DNA of 64,000 nt from Drosophila pseudoobscura (Eukaryota; Arthropoda; Insecta; Diptera; Drosophilidae), in assembly GCF_009870125.1 (NCBI RefSeq), contig NC_046680.1:1674001-1738000 (forward strand), read 5' to 3'. Below are positions 32,983 through 43,774 of the stretch, in pieces (within the stretch, counting starts at the first letter, position 1; the number at the start of each line of letters is the position of its first letter). The notes under the pieces were generated by a model that did no database searches, was not told the DNA's origin, and saw only the letters and a list, made by a program, of their open reading frames with translations. A program made the translations under genes and the position numbers.

Positions 32983-35868
32983 TGTTCCAGTCCCACCTGA
33001 ACGATAGGTGGCCAGGGCTGAGGGCGACGCGCCATCTAGCGGGAGTCCAGGGAGGCTCGATGGTGTATGGGGACATCGGGGGGAGCTGGAGCCGTTACTG
33101 GGGATATAAGGAAGAGAATAGGATTAGTTATATGTATTAGTAAGGGAAAAAGGGATAAATAGGAGTGAAAATATTAGAAAACGTGGATTGGATTATGGAA
33201 ATCGTGGAGCGTGGACGGAGTAACGTCGAGATCTGAAATTTTGTGAATAAAACAAACAGTTTGAAGTGAGTACAGAAAAAGCGGGCAATAAAATAGGTAG
33301 TAATGCAAAATTTCACAAACAGCCGGCAAGGAATATAGCCAACAGAACCGGGCCGGAAGATTTCCTGGAGAGGAACACTGGAGTCCGAGAAAGTCGACTG
33401 CAGAGAAGAAGACGGTACAACGGGACCTGAGTGAGTTCGTTCCAGTTGCGCGTGTGTGAGCCAAGTAGTGCGGGACGTGTGAAGAGGGGGTGGTGAAAGA
33501 GGTCGAGTGAGCTGCCAGGGCGATTCTAGCCATAAATTTGTCCTCGGCCCGCTGCTGTGGAACATCATGTATGATGGAATCCTCAAGATGGATATGCCAA
33601 TGGGCGCAACGGTGATAGGCTTTGCCGACGACATAGCAATAGTCGTAGTGGCAAAACAGAAAGAAGCGGCGGAAGAAATCTGCAACGACGCGGTAGAGAG
33701 AGCCAGAACATGGCTATCAGGGAGGGATCTCGCATTAGCCACCCACAAAACGGAGGCGGTGCTCATAAGCAGTAGGAAAGTAGTGGAGACGGCCACGATC
33801 CGAGTAGGAGACTGCACTATTAGCTCCAGCCCAAGCCTGAAGTACCTGGGGGTCATGATTGACCACAGACTCAGCTTCAAGCATCACATGGCGTATGCAA
33901 GCAGCAAAGCAGGAAAGACGGCAGTGGCCCTATCCCGCATCATGGCCAACACCGGAGGCCCGAAACAGCCAAGGCGAAAGCTACTAGCGAGCGTAGTTGG
34001 CTCAACGCTAATGTACGCGGCACCAATATGGGTTGATGCAATGAAGCATAAAACATATGCCCGAGAATGCAACGCAGTCCAGAGGCTGTGTGCCCTGAGG
34101 GTGTGTTGCGCATTCAGAACGGTATCCCAAGACGCCGCACTTGTGGTAGCAGGAATGATTCCCATCCATCTGCTGGCAAGTGAAGCCGCAGGAATCAGGG
34201 CACAGCGAACCCTGGGGACTACGGACCAGGACACCAGAGGTGCCTTAAGGCAGCGCACAATCCTGCAATGGCAAGATTCGTGGGATAACAGCAGCAAAGG
34301 GCGATGGACCCATAGGCTAATCCCAGACCTGAAGAGTTGGCTGAACCGTAGCCATGGACAAGTGGAGTATCACCTGACACAACTGCTGACAGGACACGGT
34401 TGCTTTAAAGCCTACCTGCATAGGTTTAAGCACGAGGACGACCCCTTCTGCGTGGTCTGCGCAGGGGTCATCGAAGACGCAGAGCACTGCTTCTTCGAAT
34501 GTCCAAGATTTCGGCAAGAACGAGAGGATCTAAGCAACAAGCTTGGAAGAATGCCAGCGGTGACAAACCTGGCAGAATGCCTGCTGGAGTCGGAAGGAAA
34601 CTGGGCCGCGATTAGTTTCATGGCCGTAACTATGGCTACCAAACTGCGTCGCGAAGAAAGAGCACGCAATGCTAGGAGATAAAGGAGATTGTTAAGAGAA
34701 GAGCCCTACGGGCATCTCCCCCCGGCGAAGTAATATCTCGCGACAGTACCGCCGGGATCCGGGATAGGTGTGGTTGGTTTTAGAGCGGTTAGAGTCCCTC
34801 ACTTCGGCTTCGGCTGAGTCGGCATGAAGCTTTCCTGTAGTCACACAACAACAAAAAAAAAAAAAAAAAAAAAAAAAAAAACGTATACACGGACCTAGAT
34901 AAATTTAGGGCTGACCGGCCACGGCCAGCGATCAGCGAGCCCACGTTATTGAACTTAAAGAAAAAAAAAAAATCCGCACTCCAAACACCGTTCCACAGTA
35001 AATGTTATTTTGTTCCGTGTGTTGTCCTTTATTCTGTATTTAGTATAAGCTTAAAACGTTTAACGTAAAATCTTGGCCAGTGAAAAAAAATATGTAAAAA
35101 CACCAACACCTTTCACAAACCTAAATCTGCGATCAGCTGGTCAACGCCAGAAGATTAACCCTTAGCGGGTGACGCGGGGGTCCCATCAGTCCACCGTATT
35201 TGGTCGAGTGATTTGTGGAAAATATTGTTTATTGTTTATGTCCCGGGGACCCTTAACAAGAGCACTTGGTAGGTCAGGTCTCCGTAGGGGCCCGAGTTAA
35301 ATTAACTCCCGTAAGACGGATCCAGTCTCCACTCATCTACACATATTCCAGTACGAATGGGTGAGGGTATCCCTGTTGGTTAAACGAAATTTCAGCAGTT
35401 ATTTCCGTGTTTGTCTTTGTGTCGAACGTTTTGGTGTTTCTTTTTGGTTAGGGATAATTTTGAGTATAGCTATTTATTAATAAGAAATTTGAAATTGTCA
35501 ATGTATAATTATTAAAGCTTGGATATAGACTGAAGTATGATGCATTAAATTTAAAATAGAGGGAGGACGCGTGGCGTAAGCCATGGATTAGGCCAGCCGT
35601 TACCGTTCCAGCAGAGGGTGGCCAAAATGAACGTTGTGTTTGGTCACAGGTAGGGCGGGCGCGCGAAGTGGTAACACCCAAGCTTCACCCACTTGATAGC
35701 CGTCTGTTTATGATTTTCTTTGTTGTTGTTAGGTTGTTGTTAGTTTTGATGTCCCGACAAGTAGTATGTCTCCTTTTTTGTCTACATTTGGCGGGCAAGG
35801 GGAACTACCCAGCCCTGGGGTCGACAGCTAGCCGGCATTGCCCTCTGGGAAACAAGCTAAATGTAACA
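32983..35868 (+). repeat. Gypsy 3' LTR (contains an R1-type LINE fragment)
   Basis: Direct repeat of 23895-26771 with the same TG...CA ends, followed by the AGTG target duplication at 35869-35872. The longer A run at 34853-34881 accounts for most of the length difference. Confidence 0.95.
33540..34881 (+). pseudogene. R1-clade LINE fragment inside the 3' LTR, RT C-terminal frame still open
   Basis: Same fragment as in the 5' LTR but without its two lesions. An open frame runs to a stop at 34682 through ADDIAIVVV, the thumb and the CCHC finger, about 380 codons from the R1 homology start. It has no endonuclease and no fingers/palm start, so it cannot be an active RT. Its intactness relative to the 5' LTR supports a recent origin of both LTRs from one template. 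Confidence 0.85.
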
Positions 35869-35872
35869 AGTG

Positions 35873-36030
35873 AGAAAATTGGCATAAAAAGGGGTAAATG
35901 AAACAATGGAAAAATGAATGACTATACCTACAATTTAAAAGTAGCAAAGGATTACAATTGGTTATTAATGGAATCGAATCAACAGTCAAAATGGCTATGA
36001 ACATAATAAATACAAATAAAATTCTTTAAT
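35873..36030. other. Short AT-rich spacer between gypsy and Transib
   Basis: About 160 bp of AT-rich sequence with no recognisable feature. Confidence 0.4.
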
Positions 36031-37288
36031 CAATGCACTATGGTCCAGAATTCTTTTTTTTTACATAAAGTCGAAAGTTTTATGTGAATGGATTACTTTT
36101 TTCTTACAAATTCTCAAAGTAAATTCATACATATTAAAAATTAAAAAATATATGTATAAAGGTTCCCTGAAGCTTTTTGCAAGCTTTTGAAAGTGAATAA
36201 TCGATCAGCCGATTGTGAGAAAAAAATTGGCTCCAAATTACTTGTTTACATTTTTACATGGCGATCGAGTAAATTTGCTCAAATAAATTCGGCTAAAAAT
36301 TGAAAATGAAGATAAAGGTATGTATTATCTAATGTATAAGATATAATTGTTGTGTAATATCCAATTTATGTGTATTTTTGTTGAAAATTTAACTGCGTCC
36401 CCTGTATTTTGTAGAATATAACAAATGAACTGAGTTCTGAGAAAAAATAACTACGTGAGTAACTTTAGACCGTTTTGGCCCCTTTTCTTTAAATTTGTTA
36501 CAATTCAGGAAAGTTCGAATTTTTACATAGCGATCTCATCGGTATTTGGCGCAAAAACAACCGATAAAAAGCTGTCTCAAATTGGATTTACAGTAAAATC
36601 AATAACAACCATTGGAAAAATGAAGAAACATGTAATAGATTACAAAAAAAATCAGTAATTTTTAATCCTTCATTAAAAGAGACCTTCTGAAGTGCAAAAA
36701 AATTATAACCACCCATGCTTAATGAATAGCTTCTAAAATAACAATTGTTAATGTGTATGTGTGTGTGTGTAGGAAGCTGGGTTGCATACGGTACATAAAC
36801 CGTCTACAGTTTGGTCGTCGCAACTAGAACTTGAACCAGTTGGACTGCGGAGAGGGTATCCTACGGTGCGCAAGTGAGGATCTGAAGACACAGCGACAGC
36901 CTCTGTTGATTGCGATGGAAGATGAGTGACAGGCAGCTATGGTACTGTTTCTGATACTGACTTTATTGAACAAATGCATCTCTTTATATAGCTAACAGTG
37001 GAATTCTTATTCTATGGGAAGGACCGCACAGGCTCCTTGTGAGTGTATTTTTAGATTGGGTACACTTACTCTGTGCGGGGGTTATATTTCAGTGTATTTA
37101 CTTAGGTACTTGGCAGCAATAAAGTAGATAGTTTATTACTTGATCCCTTTTGGTGGGTTCGAGTTTACAAGTGCTATTGTCTATTCTTAGTTGCTAATGT
37201 ATTTTTCGTGTCGTCATATTCAGTTACATGAAATGACATGAACAATTTTATTTATGAGTGTGTATGAGATTGAACTGTATATTCCTAA

Positions 37289-37664
37289 TGTTCGGAGCAG
37301 AACGCAGCCGATTAGCTGCTTACCAAATAGCACCTAATTCTTGGCCCTCAGCCGCTTATTTTGTTTGTTACTTATGTCTATGTCACTCATTTGTTTGTTA
37401 AAGCTTTGCGCTTGCTTGCCCTGCTAAACGCTCTCTGCCAGCTCGCTCTTCGCTATCTCCGCTTTGCGTCTGCCTACCGACGTCGGCCGAGCGAAGCTGC
37501 GCTTAGCGATCGGAGCGGCAATGTAAAGGGCAGGCAAGCCACACTTGCAATTTGGATGTCACGCATTAAAGAACATATCGCAATTTTATTTCTGCGCCGA
37601 GTTTTATTTAATTGAAATAATTAGTCGGCCGATTGGGGATAAAAACCATTATCTCCACATAAAA
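37289..37664 (+). repeat. BEL-alpha 5' LTR
   Basis: Nearly identical to the LTR at 18065. The right end is not fixed exactly because the 3' LTR is truncated; it must lie just before the primer-binding site at 37667. Confidence 0.75.
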
Positions 37665-37666
37665 GT

Positions 37667-37684
37667 TGGTGACCCCGACGTGAT
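37667..37684 (+). other. BEL primer-binding site, tRNA-Trp type
   Basis: TGGTGACCCCGACGTGAT complements the 3' end of tRNA-Trp (the same 18-mer serves avian sarcoma/leukosis viruses). The identical site lies near 18445 and at 50856-50873 and, on the minus strand, at about 56815-56831. Confidence 0.85.
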
Positions 37685-38021
37685 CTCTGAGTTGCAGTGT
37701 CAATTAATTATCATTCGCGATCGACATTCGTTAGCCTTAACAAATTTTCGGCGGTTAAGCACAATTCGGTGCTAAAACATACTTACATACACCTACATAC
37801 ACGCATTGCTGGATATTAATTTCTCTGTCGCGACAATTCGGTCAGTGCAGTGCAGCGAACTCACTAATACACACAAGCGAAGTACAAAGCGGAATCGGAC
37901 AGCTCGCACAGCCGCACAGCTAAAGGCATTAGCTGTAATCCCTTTACTTTCGGTTCGCACGTTTATACGTATACAGGGTGTCTTTTTCGGTCGTGCTGAG
38001 TGACTCTTTTAAAACCTCAAC

Positions 38022-40379
38022 ATGGCAGCACCTGAGCCTACCAATGTCGCGAACGCAGCAATGCCGAGTGATGTAGATTTCTACAAGCACAAGGCCGAGT
38101 CCGTCGCGCGCCAACTAAAGGCCATGGATCGCTTTCTCACCAAGGAAGAGCTCGCCGAGTTAGATGAGGCAGAACTTCAAGCTCGCTTAGAACAAATCGA
38201 GCGAATGAATGCCGATTTCGATGCCGCTCAAACGAGCCTTGAAAGGTTGGATTTCCTGCAGTTAGCCCATGATGCCCGGCTGGACTTTTCGAATGTTTAC
38301 GTCAAGGTTAGGTCCAGGCTTTCGCGGGAGTTGATGGCTGCGCGCACGGTAAATGTTGCCAATTCAACAGCTCGGCATACTCTCGAGGGGAATTCGTCGT
38401 TGTTCGGCTATAGTAGTATAGGCCGTTCTCGAATGCCCGAGTTGCAGCTTCCGCGATTCGGTGGGAGCTACATGGATTGGCCAGAATTCCACTCAATGTT
38501 CTCGACAATGGTGCACAAAGACCATCGTATCCCAATCATCGAAAAATTCCAATATCTGCGTGGATGTCTAGATGGTGCTGCGCTGGATACGATTCGTTCC
38601 TTGGAACTTTCTGAGGAGAATTACGACAAGGCGTTGAATTTACTAATATTGCGATTCGATAATAAACTGTTGCATTTTCAGGCACACGTCAAGGCTATTT
38701 TCGGGCTGCAAGGGGTGGAGAAGGGCTCGGCTATCGGCTTGCGCGCGCTCAGCGATAAAATCAATTCGCACTTGCGTGCACTGCAGACCTTGGCGACCCC
38801 GCAGGAGATTTCCGATGGGTTGCTGATCTTCATCATAGGCACTAAATTGGACCACAAGACCAAGGAGAAATGGGAGGAGAGCTTGCCGACGTCAGGATTG
38901 CCCAGGTGGTCAAGCATGGCCTCATTCTTGGAAGCAAGATGTCGGATGCTGGAAAATTTGGGATCGGCTATGGTAACAATTCCTAGCCAGCAGGTGGGAG
39001 AAAGTAAACCTAGCACCCTAATCACCTCCATTAACGATCATACTAGCTCAACATGCAAGTATTGCAAATCTTCTGATCACTACATATCCCGATGCCAGGC
39101 ATTTCTAGATCTTCCTGTCTTTTCTCGATACAAGGAGGTGAAGAAGCGCCATTTGTGTCTAAACTGCCTCAACAAAGGCCATTCATTACAACGCTGCAAG
39201 TCAGGGGCATGTAGAAATTGCCAAGCCAAGCATCACACTCTGCTCCACATGCAGTCGGGCGCTGACGCTGAGTTGCCGTCGCCGAGCACGGAACCGACCC
39301 AGCATGATCCTGCAAGTGCCCTAGTTGCAAGCAAATATACCAGCCCTCCCCCCTCGAGCCAGAAATCTCAGCCTAGCCAGAACGTGTTGCTACCTACTGC
39401 CCTCGTCCATGTAACAGATCGTTATGGAGCACTTATCCCATGTCGTGCCATTTTGGATTCTGCGTCACAGGCAAACTTTGTAACATCTAGACTTGCTGAT
39501 CAGTTGCAGTTGGATCATCGCTCGTCTTATGTTCGCATCTCCGGAATCGGAGATTCCATTCTACCTTCGAGCAAGTCTGTACATATAGTTGTACAATCCC
39601 AGGACGCAAGCTATCGAGCTTCCTTCGCTGCAATTGTCACCAACTCAATTACGGAAATGCAGCCTAACTTCAGCCTAGACGCAAAGGATTGGCCCATGCC
39701 GAATAATCTAAAACTAGCTGATCCCAATTTCTCCAAGCCCCAGCGTATCGATCTGTTGATAGGTGGTGGTTTGTTCTTCGATTTAATGTGCGTCGGACAG
39801 ATTCGACTATCAGACCAATTGCCAACATTGCAGGAGACAAAACTTGGTTGGATAGTGTCAGGAAGCATTGATAGCTCGGAGAATAAGCGTGCAGTTTTAG
39901 CCGCTTTTGAAAATTCCTCCTCCATCTGTAATGACGATTTTCGGCCCACAACGCTGGAGTACCAAAACTTAGAGCAGCAATGCAGGAAGCAGCTGCTCGA
40001 GTGCCAGGTGCAAGTGGAAAAACTGCGATCGGAGAATCAGGAACTGCAGCGCGAACTTTTCAATATATTAAAAACCTACATATCCACGCTAAATGAAATT
40101 CAACTTTCAACAATTTCTACATTGCCAAATTTCCTGCCATTCTATACAATTACAGAGGTTCCCGATGATCAAGACTCATTCACGACAAGCCGCCTTCGTA
40201 AAGAAGCGCCGATTGCTGCGTTCGACGATCATCCCAGCGTAGCCGCCACCTGCGCCCAAGCAAGCATCTTCAAGAGGGCCGTTGGAAAAATAGCGGTTCT
40301 GCCCCTTCAGGATGGATCTGTTGAAAGCCTTTGCCTTCCAACGGGGGGTGAATGTTCGGAGCAGAACGCAGCCGATTAG
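38022..40379 (+). CDS. BEL-alpha Gag-protease fused to a foreign coiled-coil segment and a Pol tail
   Basis: 785 codons, uninterrupted. Residues about 1-330 are Pao-type Gag. Zinc knuckles follow (CKYCKSSDHYISRC; CLNCLNKGHSLQRC, residues about 345-400). A DUF1758-type aspartic protease comes next (PCRAILDSASQANFVTSRLA near 480), then its linker (LQETKLGWIVSGS near 610). RT should follow, but residues about 641-747 are instead a heptad-rich coiled coil (LLECQVQVEKLRSENQELQR) and a polar segment unlike any BEL domain. The last 35 residues are the Pol terminus (RAVGKIAVLPLQDGSVESL), running on into the LTR before the stop. Openness over 2.3 kb suggests recent activity in trans. Confidence 0.82.
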   Translation: MAAPEPTNVANAAMPSDVDFYKHKAESVARQLKAMDRFLTKEELAELDEAELQARLEQIERMNADFDAAQTSLERLDFLQLAHDARLDFSNVYVKVRSRLSRELMAARTVNVANSTARHTLEGNSSLFGYSSIGRSRMPELQLPRFGGSYMDWPEFHSMFSTMVHKDHRIPIIEKFQYLRGCLDGAALDTIRSLELSEENYDKALNLLILRFDNKLLHFQAHVKAIFGLQGVEKGSAIGLRALSDKINSHLRALQTLATPQEISDGLLIFIIGTKLDHKTKEKWEESLPTSGLPRWSSMASFLEARCRMLENLGSAMVTIPSQQVGESKPSTLITSINDHTSSTCKYCKSSDHYISRCQAFLDLPVFSRYKEVKKRHLCLNCLNKGHSLQRCKSGACRNCQAKHHTLLHMQSGADAELPSPSTEPTQHDPASALVASKYTSPPPSSQKSQPSQNVLLPTALVHVTDRYGALIPCRAILDSASQANFVTSRLADQLQLDHRSSYVRISGIGDSILPSSKSVHIVVQSQDASYRASFAAIVTNSITEMQPNFSLDAKDWPMPNNLKLADPNFSKPQRIDLLIGGGLFFDLMCVGQIRLSDQLPTLQETKLGWIVSGSIDSSENKRAVLAAFENSSSICNDDFRPTTLEYQNLEQQCRKQLLECQVQVEKLRSENQELQRELFNILKTYISTLNEIQLSTISTLPNFLPFYTITEVPDDQDSFTTSRLRKEAPIAAFDDHPSVAATCAQASIFKRAVGKIAVLPLQDGSVESLCLPTGGECSEQNAAD

Positions 40380-40479
40380 CTGCTTACCAAATAGCACCTA
40401 TTCATTAAATACATGTCTGTGTCTGAACAACAATTATTGTTGATGAAAATATACAAATATACAAGATTCGAAAAGATAT

Positions 40480-40765
40480 GGGTATGCGTATAAGCATGCC
40501 AAAGCAGAATGGCAACGTCAATATCAATGATGGGAATACGGCAAGAAGAGCTTTTGCGAACACTAAGCTACTATCATAAATAACTAACTTTAGCGAAGCC
40601 CTTTTAAATAATTTTCACATAATCTTAATCGCAATTTCGTGTAACTATTCTATAAATTCGAACAAATTTCGTTCTTTTGTGAGATAACTTTTTGCTTTGT
40701 ATATGCAAACCTACCCAATGTCCCCAACGGTTCATGTCGACGGTGACTGTCATTTTTTATAGAGC
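40480..40765 (+). pseudogene. Transib transposase core remnant
   Basis: One frame starting at 40497 reads MPKQNGNVNINDGNTARRAF, then a stop, then FHIILIAISCNYSINSNKFR, a second stop, and LYMQTYPMSPTVH. The NDGNTxRR block and the YP..MSPTVH block are characteristic of Transib/RAG1-type cores. At least two stops, and a missing catalytic Asp and Glu context, make it inactive. The N-terminal part was not found; it may be lost or replaced by the BEL insertion. Confidence 0.72.
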
Positions 40766-41805
40766 GATAGATTCCTCAATCCATTACATTACAATCCAAA
40801 GAAGTATAAAATTGGAAGTATGTAATTTAAATTTCAGAGCAGGAGAAGGGGGTAATGACGTAGTCGTATCTAAAAAATAATTGTGCAAAATTTCAAGGCT
40901 CTAGCTTTAAAACTAGACTTTATGCCAAAAAAATCTGGACCATAGTGCAATGTTCAAGGTAGATAAGACTTGTGATAGTGTGCCCATAGAAAAAAAAACC
41001 CAATCTACAAGCTCCAATATCAACGGTACCATAGAAACACCGTTAATGAACCACTCAAACGAAATGAAACAATTCCACAAATTATCTGGAATATGGCCAC
41101 ACGAAAACTTATTGCGCAGTCTGCCTGCTGTGCTGTACATCTCACCAAGCCTTGCCCCATAAATAAGGAGGACCCATCTACCTAAAAAAAGGTAGCACCT
41201 GCGGGGGAAACCACACTGCCAACTATAGAGGTTGCGCTGTCTATAAAAAACAAAAAATCGCCTAGCCCAACAAAACCGCAGCTCGAAGTCATTCGAATGT
41301 TGGTATATACCATCAACTTCGACCACAGGAGTTTCTTCTGCTAAGACGTTAAGTTACATCAACGAGTCGTACGCCTCAGTCTCTAAAACTCTCCAAAGGT
41401 TTAACAAACTGCTGCAAGAATATTGCAGCATCAGGTATCGCAACATTGACCAGAAATTACTGTCCAATGTACTCCTGCAAAGCCATCCCAACTATAACAA
41501 ATACAATGGTAGCAATACAATAAACCATGCAGGAACTTTTCAAAATCTCCTCTTGGAGCTCATAATCAAACAGAAATCTGCTTTAATGATTTCTCTAAAT
41601 ATATCTTTCTGGAATGCGAATGGCATTTTACAGCACAAATACGAGCTCTTGCATTTCCTTGAGACTCACCGAGAAAACAGAAATAATTTGCATCTCAATG
41701 ACTACAACTTCTATGCGACAAATCATCCTGACGATATACTGGCTCGTGGAGGTATTGGAATTCTGACCAAGCGTCGCATCATGCATTATCTGGTACCATC
41801 ATTAT

Positions 41806-42797
41806 ACCATCATACAGACGGATGTTATTTACACCGACTTTAGTAAAGCATTCGACTCTGTAAACCATTCCCTTTTAGCGCATAAACTTGACCTTTAAGG
41901 GTTTCCGCCCAACCTCCTGACATGGATTTCTAGCTATATTTTTTCCAGGTCTCAAAGAGTCTTCTTCAAAAACTCCCTCTCTTTACCAGTAAAGGTTTCT
42001 TCGGGAGTACCACAGGGCGGCCATCTGGGCCCTTACTCTTCACACTGTTTATTAATGACTTGCCTTCGATATTAACATACTCTCAAGTATTTATGTATGC
42101 GGATGATGTTATACTCTGTGTCCAGTATAAGAATATTTCATTTCATTCTCGCTTGCAATCCGATCTCAATAAATTTATGTTATGGTGTTGAGTAAACTTG
42201 TTAAACCTTAATTCCTCGAAATGCAAATTTATGACATTTCATCGATCTAGCCCCTTGTTGGCTCCCTATAACCTATGTGAATTACCCTGGTGGATGATCT
42301 TGGTGTTATGTTAGACTCCAAGTTAAAGTTTTCTAAACACATTTCTACCATGGTAAATAAGGACATGGGCGTGCTTGGTTTACAGGAATTTGACGACCCC
42401 TATATAACAAAGACTCTCTATACCTCGCTTGTTCGTCTGATATTAGAATAAAGCTCCTGTGTATGGTGCCCTCAATACAAAGTACACCAGGACCGTTTAT
42501 AATCAGTTCAGAACAACTTTTTACTCTTTTCTCTGCCTTAACTGGGATGCGGGTGTGAGACTCCCATCTTAATCTAATAGACTGCTATTAGGTAACCTCC
42601 CATCCTTAGTTAACCGTAGAAAAATGCTTGGTGTGATTTCTGTGCACAACTTGATCAGGGGTGACATAGACAGACCATAGTCTAACAGCTAACTTCCTGC
42701 ATGCTCGCGTAAGAGCCTTCTGCTGGATTCAGACGGGTCAATTGACGGTGCAGTATTTGCATCGCCTCTTGCAGTCATTGCATGTCAACGTCCAATT
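41806..42797 (+). pseudogene. CR1-like LINE family A, 5'-truncated and decayed, nested in Jockey
   Basis: Matches about 61.1-62.5 kb of the large LINE: IYTDFSKAFDSVNHSLLAHK at 41830, then SGVPQG, the thumb region with many stops, and a shortened GC-rich tail ending GTCAACGTCCAA at 42797. Jockey endonuclease reading resumes directly after it. The hairpin near the 3' end is lost by a deletion. Confidence 0.85.
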
Positions 42798-43774
42798 ATT
42801 TCCTACAATTTATTTAAAGGCCACATCAATTTATATCGAAACTCAAAGCGCAAATCCACCACGCTTCTCCGCTTCTGAAGCAGAATTTGTAAAATTCTTC
42901 GATCTATTAGGTGACCGCTTTATAGCAACTGGTGATTACAATGCAAGCACACCCATTGGTGACTCGACTCAGCAACCCGAAAGGAAGATAACTATATAAT
43001 GGTAAACACACACTACGAAACAAGATTGACTTTTTTTCTCCGTGCAGGCCTACATTTTGGCCAACAGATCCAAAAATGCAACCCGACATGATTGATTTAG
43101 CTGTTATAAGAAGAGTACCGCAGGCGCAGATTCGAGTAGAGATCTATCATCGGATCCCTTGCCAATTCTTCTTTACCCTTACGACCATCCACAGTTCTCA
43201 AAACGCCCACACTATCTATCTTCTAGCAAAACATATAACTAGGCTCAAGTAAATTAAATATGTATGTAAGTTTCCATATGTAATTAATGGCTGTAAAACA
43301 CTCCATTAAATTCACAACAGTAGTCGTGCTCCCTGGCATATTGAAGAGCTGCTACGCGATAAGAGAAGACTTCGGCGGGAATGGGAAGCCCATAGATCAC
43401 TTGCCTCGAAGGTGCGGTTAAAAATAGCCAGCCATTTACTGCGCAAAGCCATAGATGAGAAAAACCTCAAACATACAATATAAAAAAACTCTCTCCAAAC
43501 AAGAAAAGATTCCCACTGTGGAAAGCCCACTGGCGTATGTCTACCAATCAAGATTGAATCACCGTTACATACCCAAACAGATGAGTGAGCTCAAAGTGAC
43601 AAAGAGAAGGCAAAAACATTTTCTGTCCATATAAAAAATATATTCAAACCACATCCAGCAACAAATAGTTTGGTACTGCCACTAAACAATAATCTTATGC
43701 AACCCCGCCTATTATATTCCAAGCAGAAGTTACATACATATAAGAGTCATTAAAGACAATGTCTCCAAACAAAA

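Larger units (their letters stand above)
23895..35868 (+). mobile_element. Gypsy-superfamily LTR retrotransposon, Osvaldo/Ulysses-like, about 12 kb
   Basis: Complete element. It has LTRs of 2877 and 2886 bp (TGTTCCAG...TGTAACA), a TGGCGCCCA primer-binding site, gag, pol in the -1 frame and an AGTG target duplication. By eye the LTRs differ at only about four substitutions plus homopolymer and single-base indels, so the insertion is young. Very long LTRs and a tRNA-Lys-type primer-binding site recall Osvaldo and Ulysses. There is no env: only 140 bp separate the pol stop from the 3' LTR. A frameshift in RT inactivates pol. Confidence 0.93.
37289..40402 (+). mobile_element. BEL-alpha LTR retrotransposon, non-autonomous, 3' LTR truncated
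   Basis: The 5' LTR starts TGTTCGGAGCAG at 37289. The same start recurs at 40353 after the polypurine tract ACGGGGGGTGAA, but only about 50 bp of the 3' LTR remain. The tRNA-Trp-type primer site is at 37667-37684. The whole interior is one open frame (38022-40379). RT, RNase H and most of integrase are absent. A partial sister copy lies at 18065-19078. Confidence 0.87.
36036..40947 (+). mobile_element. Transib transposon (RAG1-related superfamily), interrupted by BEL-alpha
   Basis: Ends are inverted repeats beginning CACTATGGTCCAGA, followed by a T-run and CATAAAGTC (36036-36080 and 40947-40905). They are flanked by the 5-bp direct repeat CAATG at 36031-36035 and 40948-40952. CACWATGG termini and 5-bp duplications are hallmarks of Transib, the superfamily related to RAG1. 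A Transib-type transposase remnant near the right end confirms it. BEL-alpha occupies 37289-40402; 36080-37288 is AT-rich with a (GT)n tract near 36755 and no clear transposase. Confidence 0.8.
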
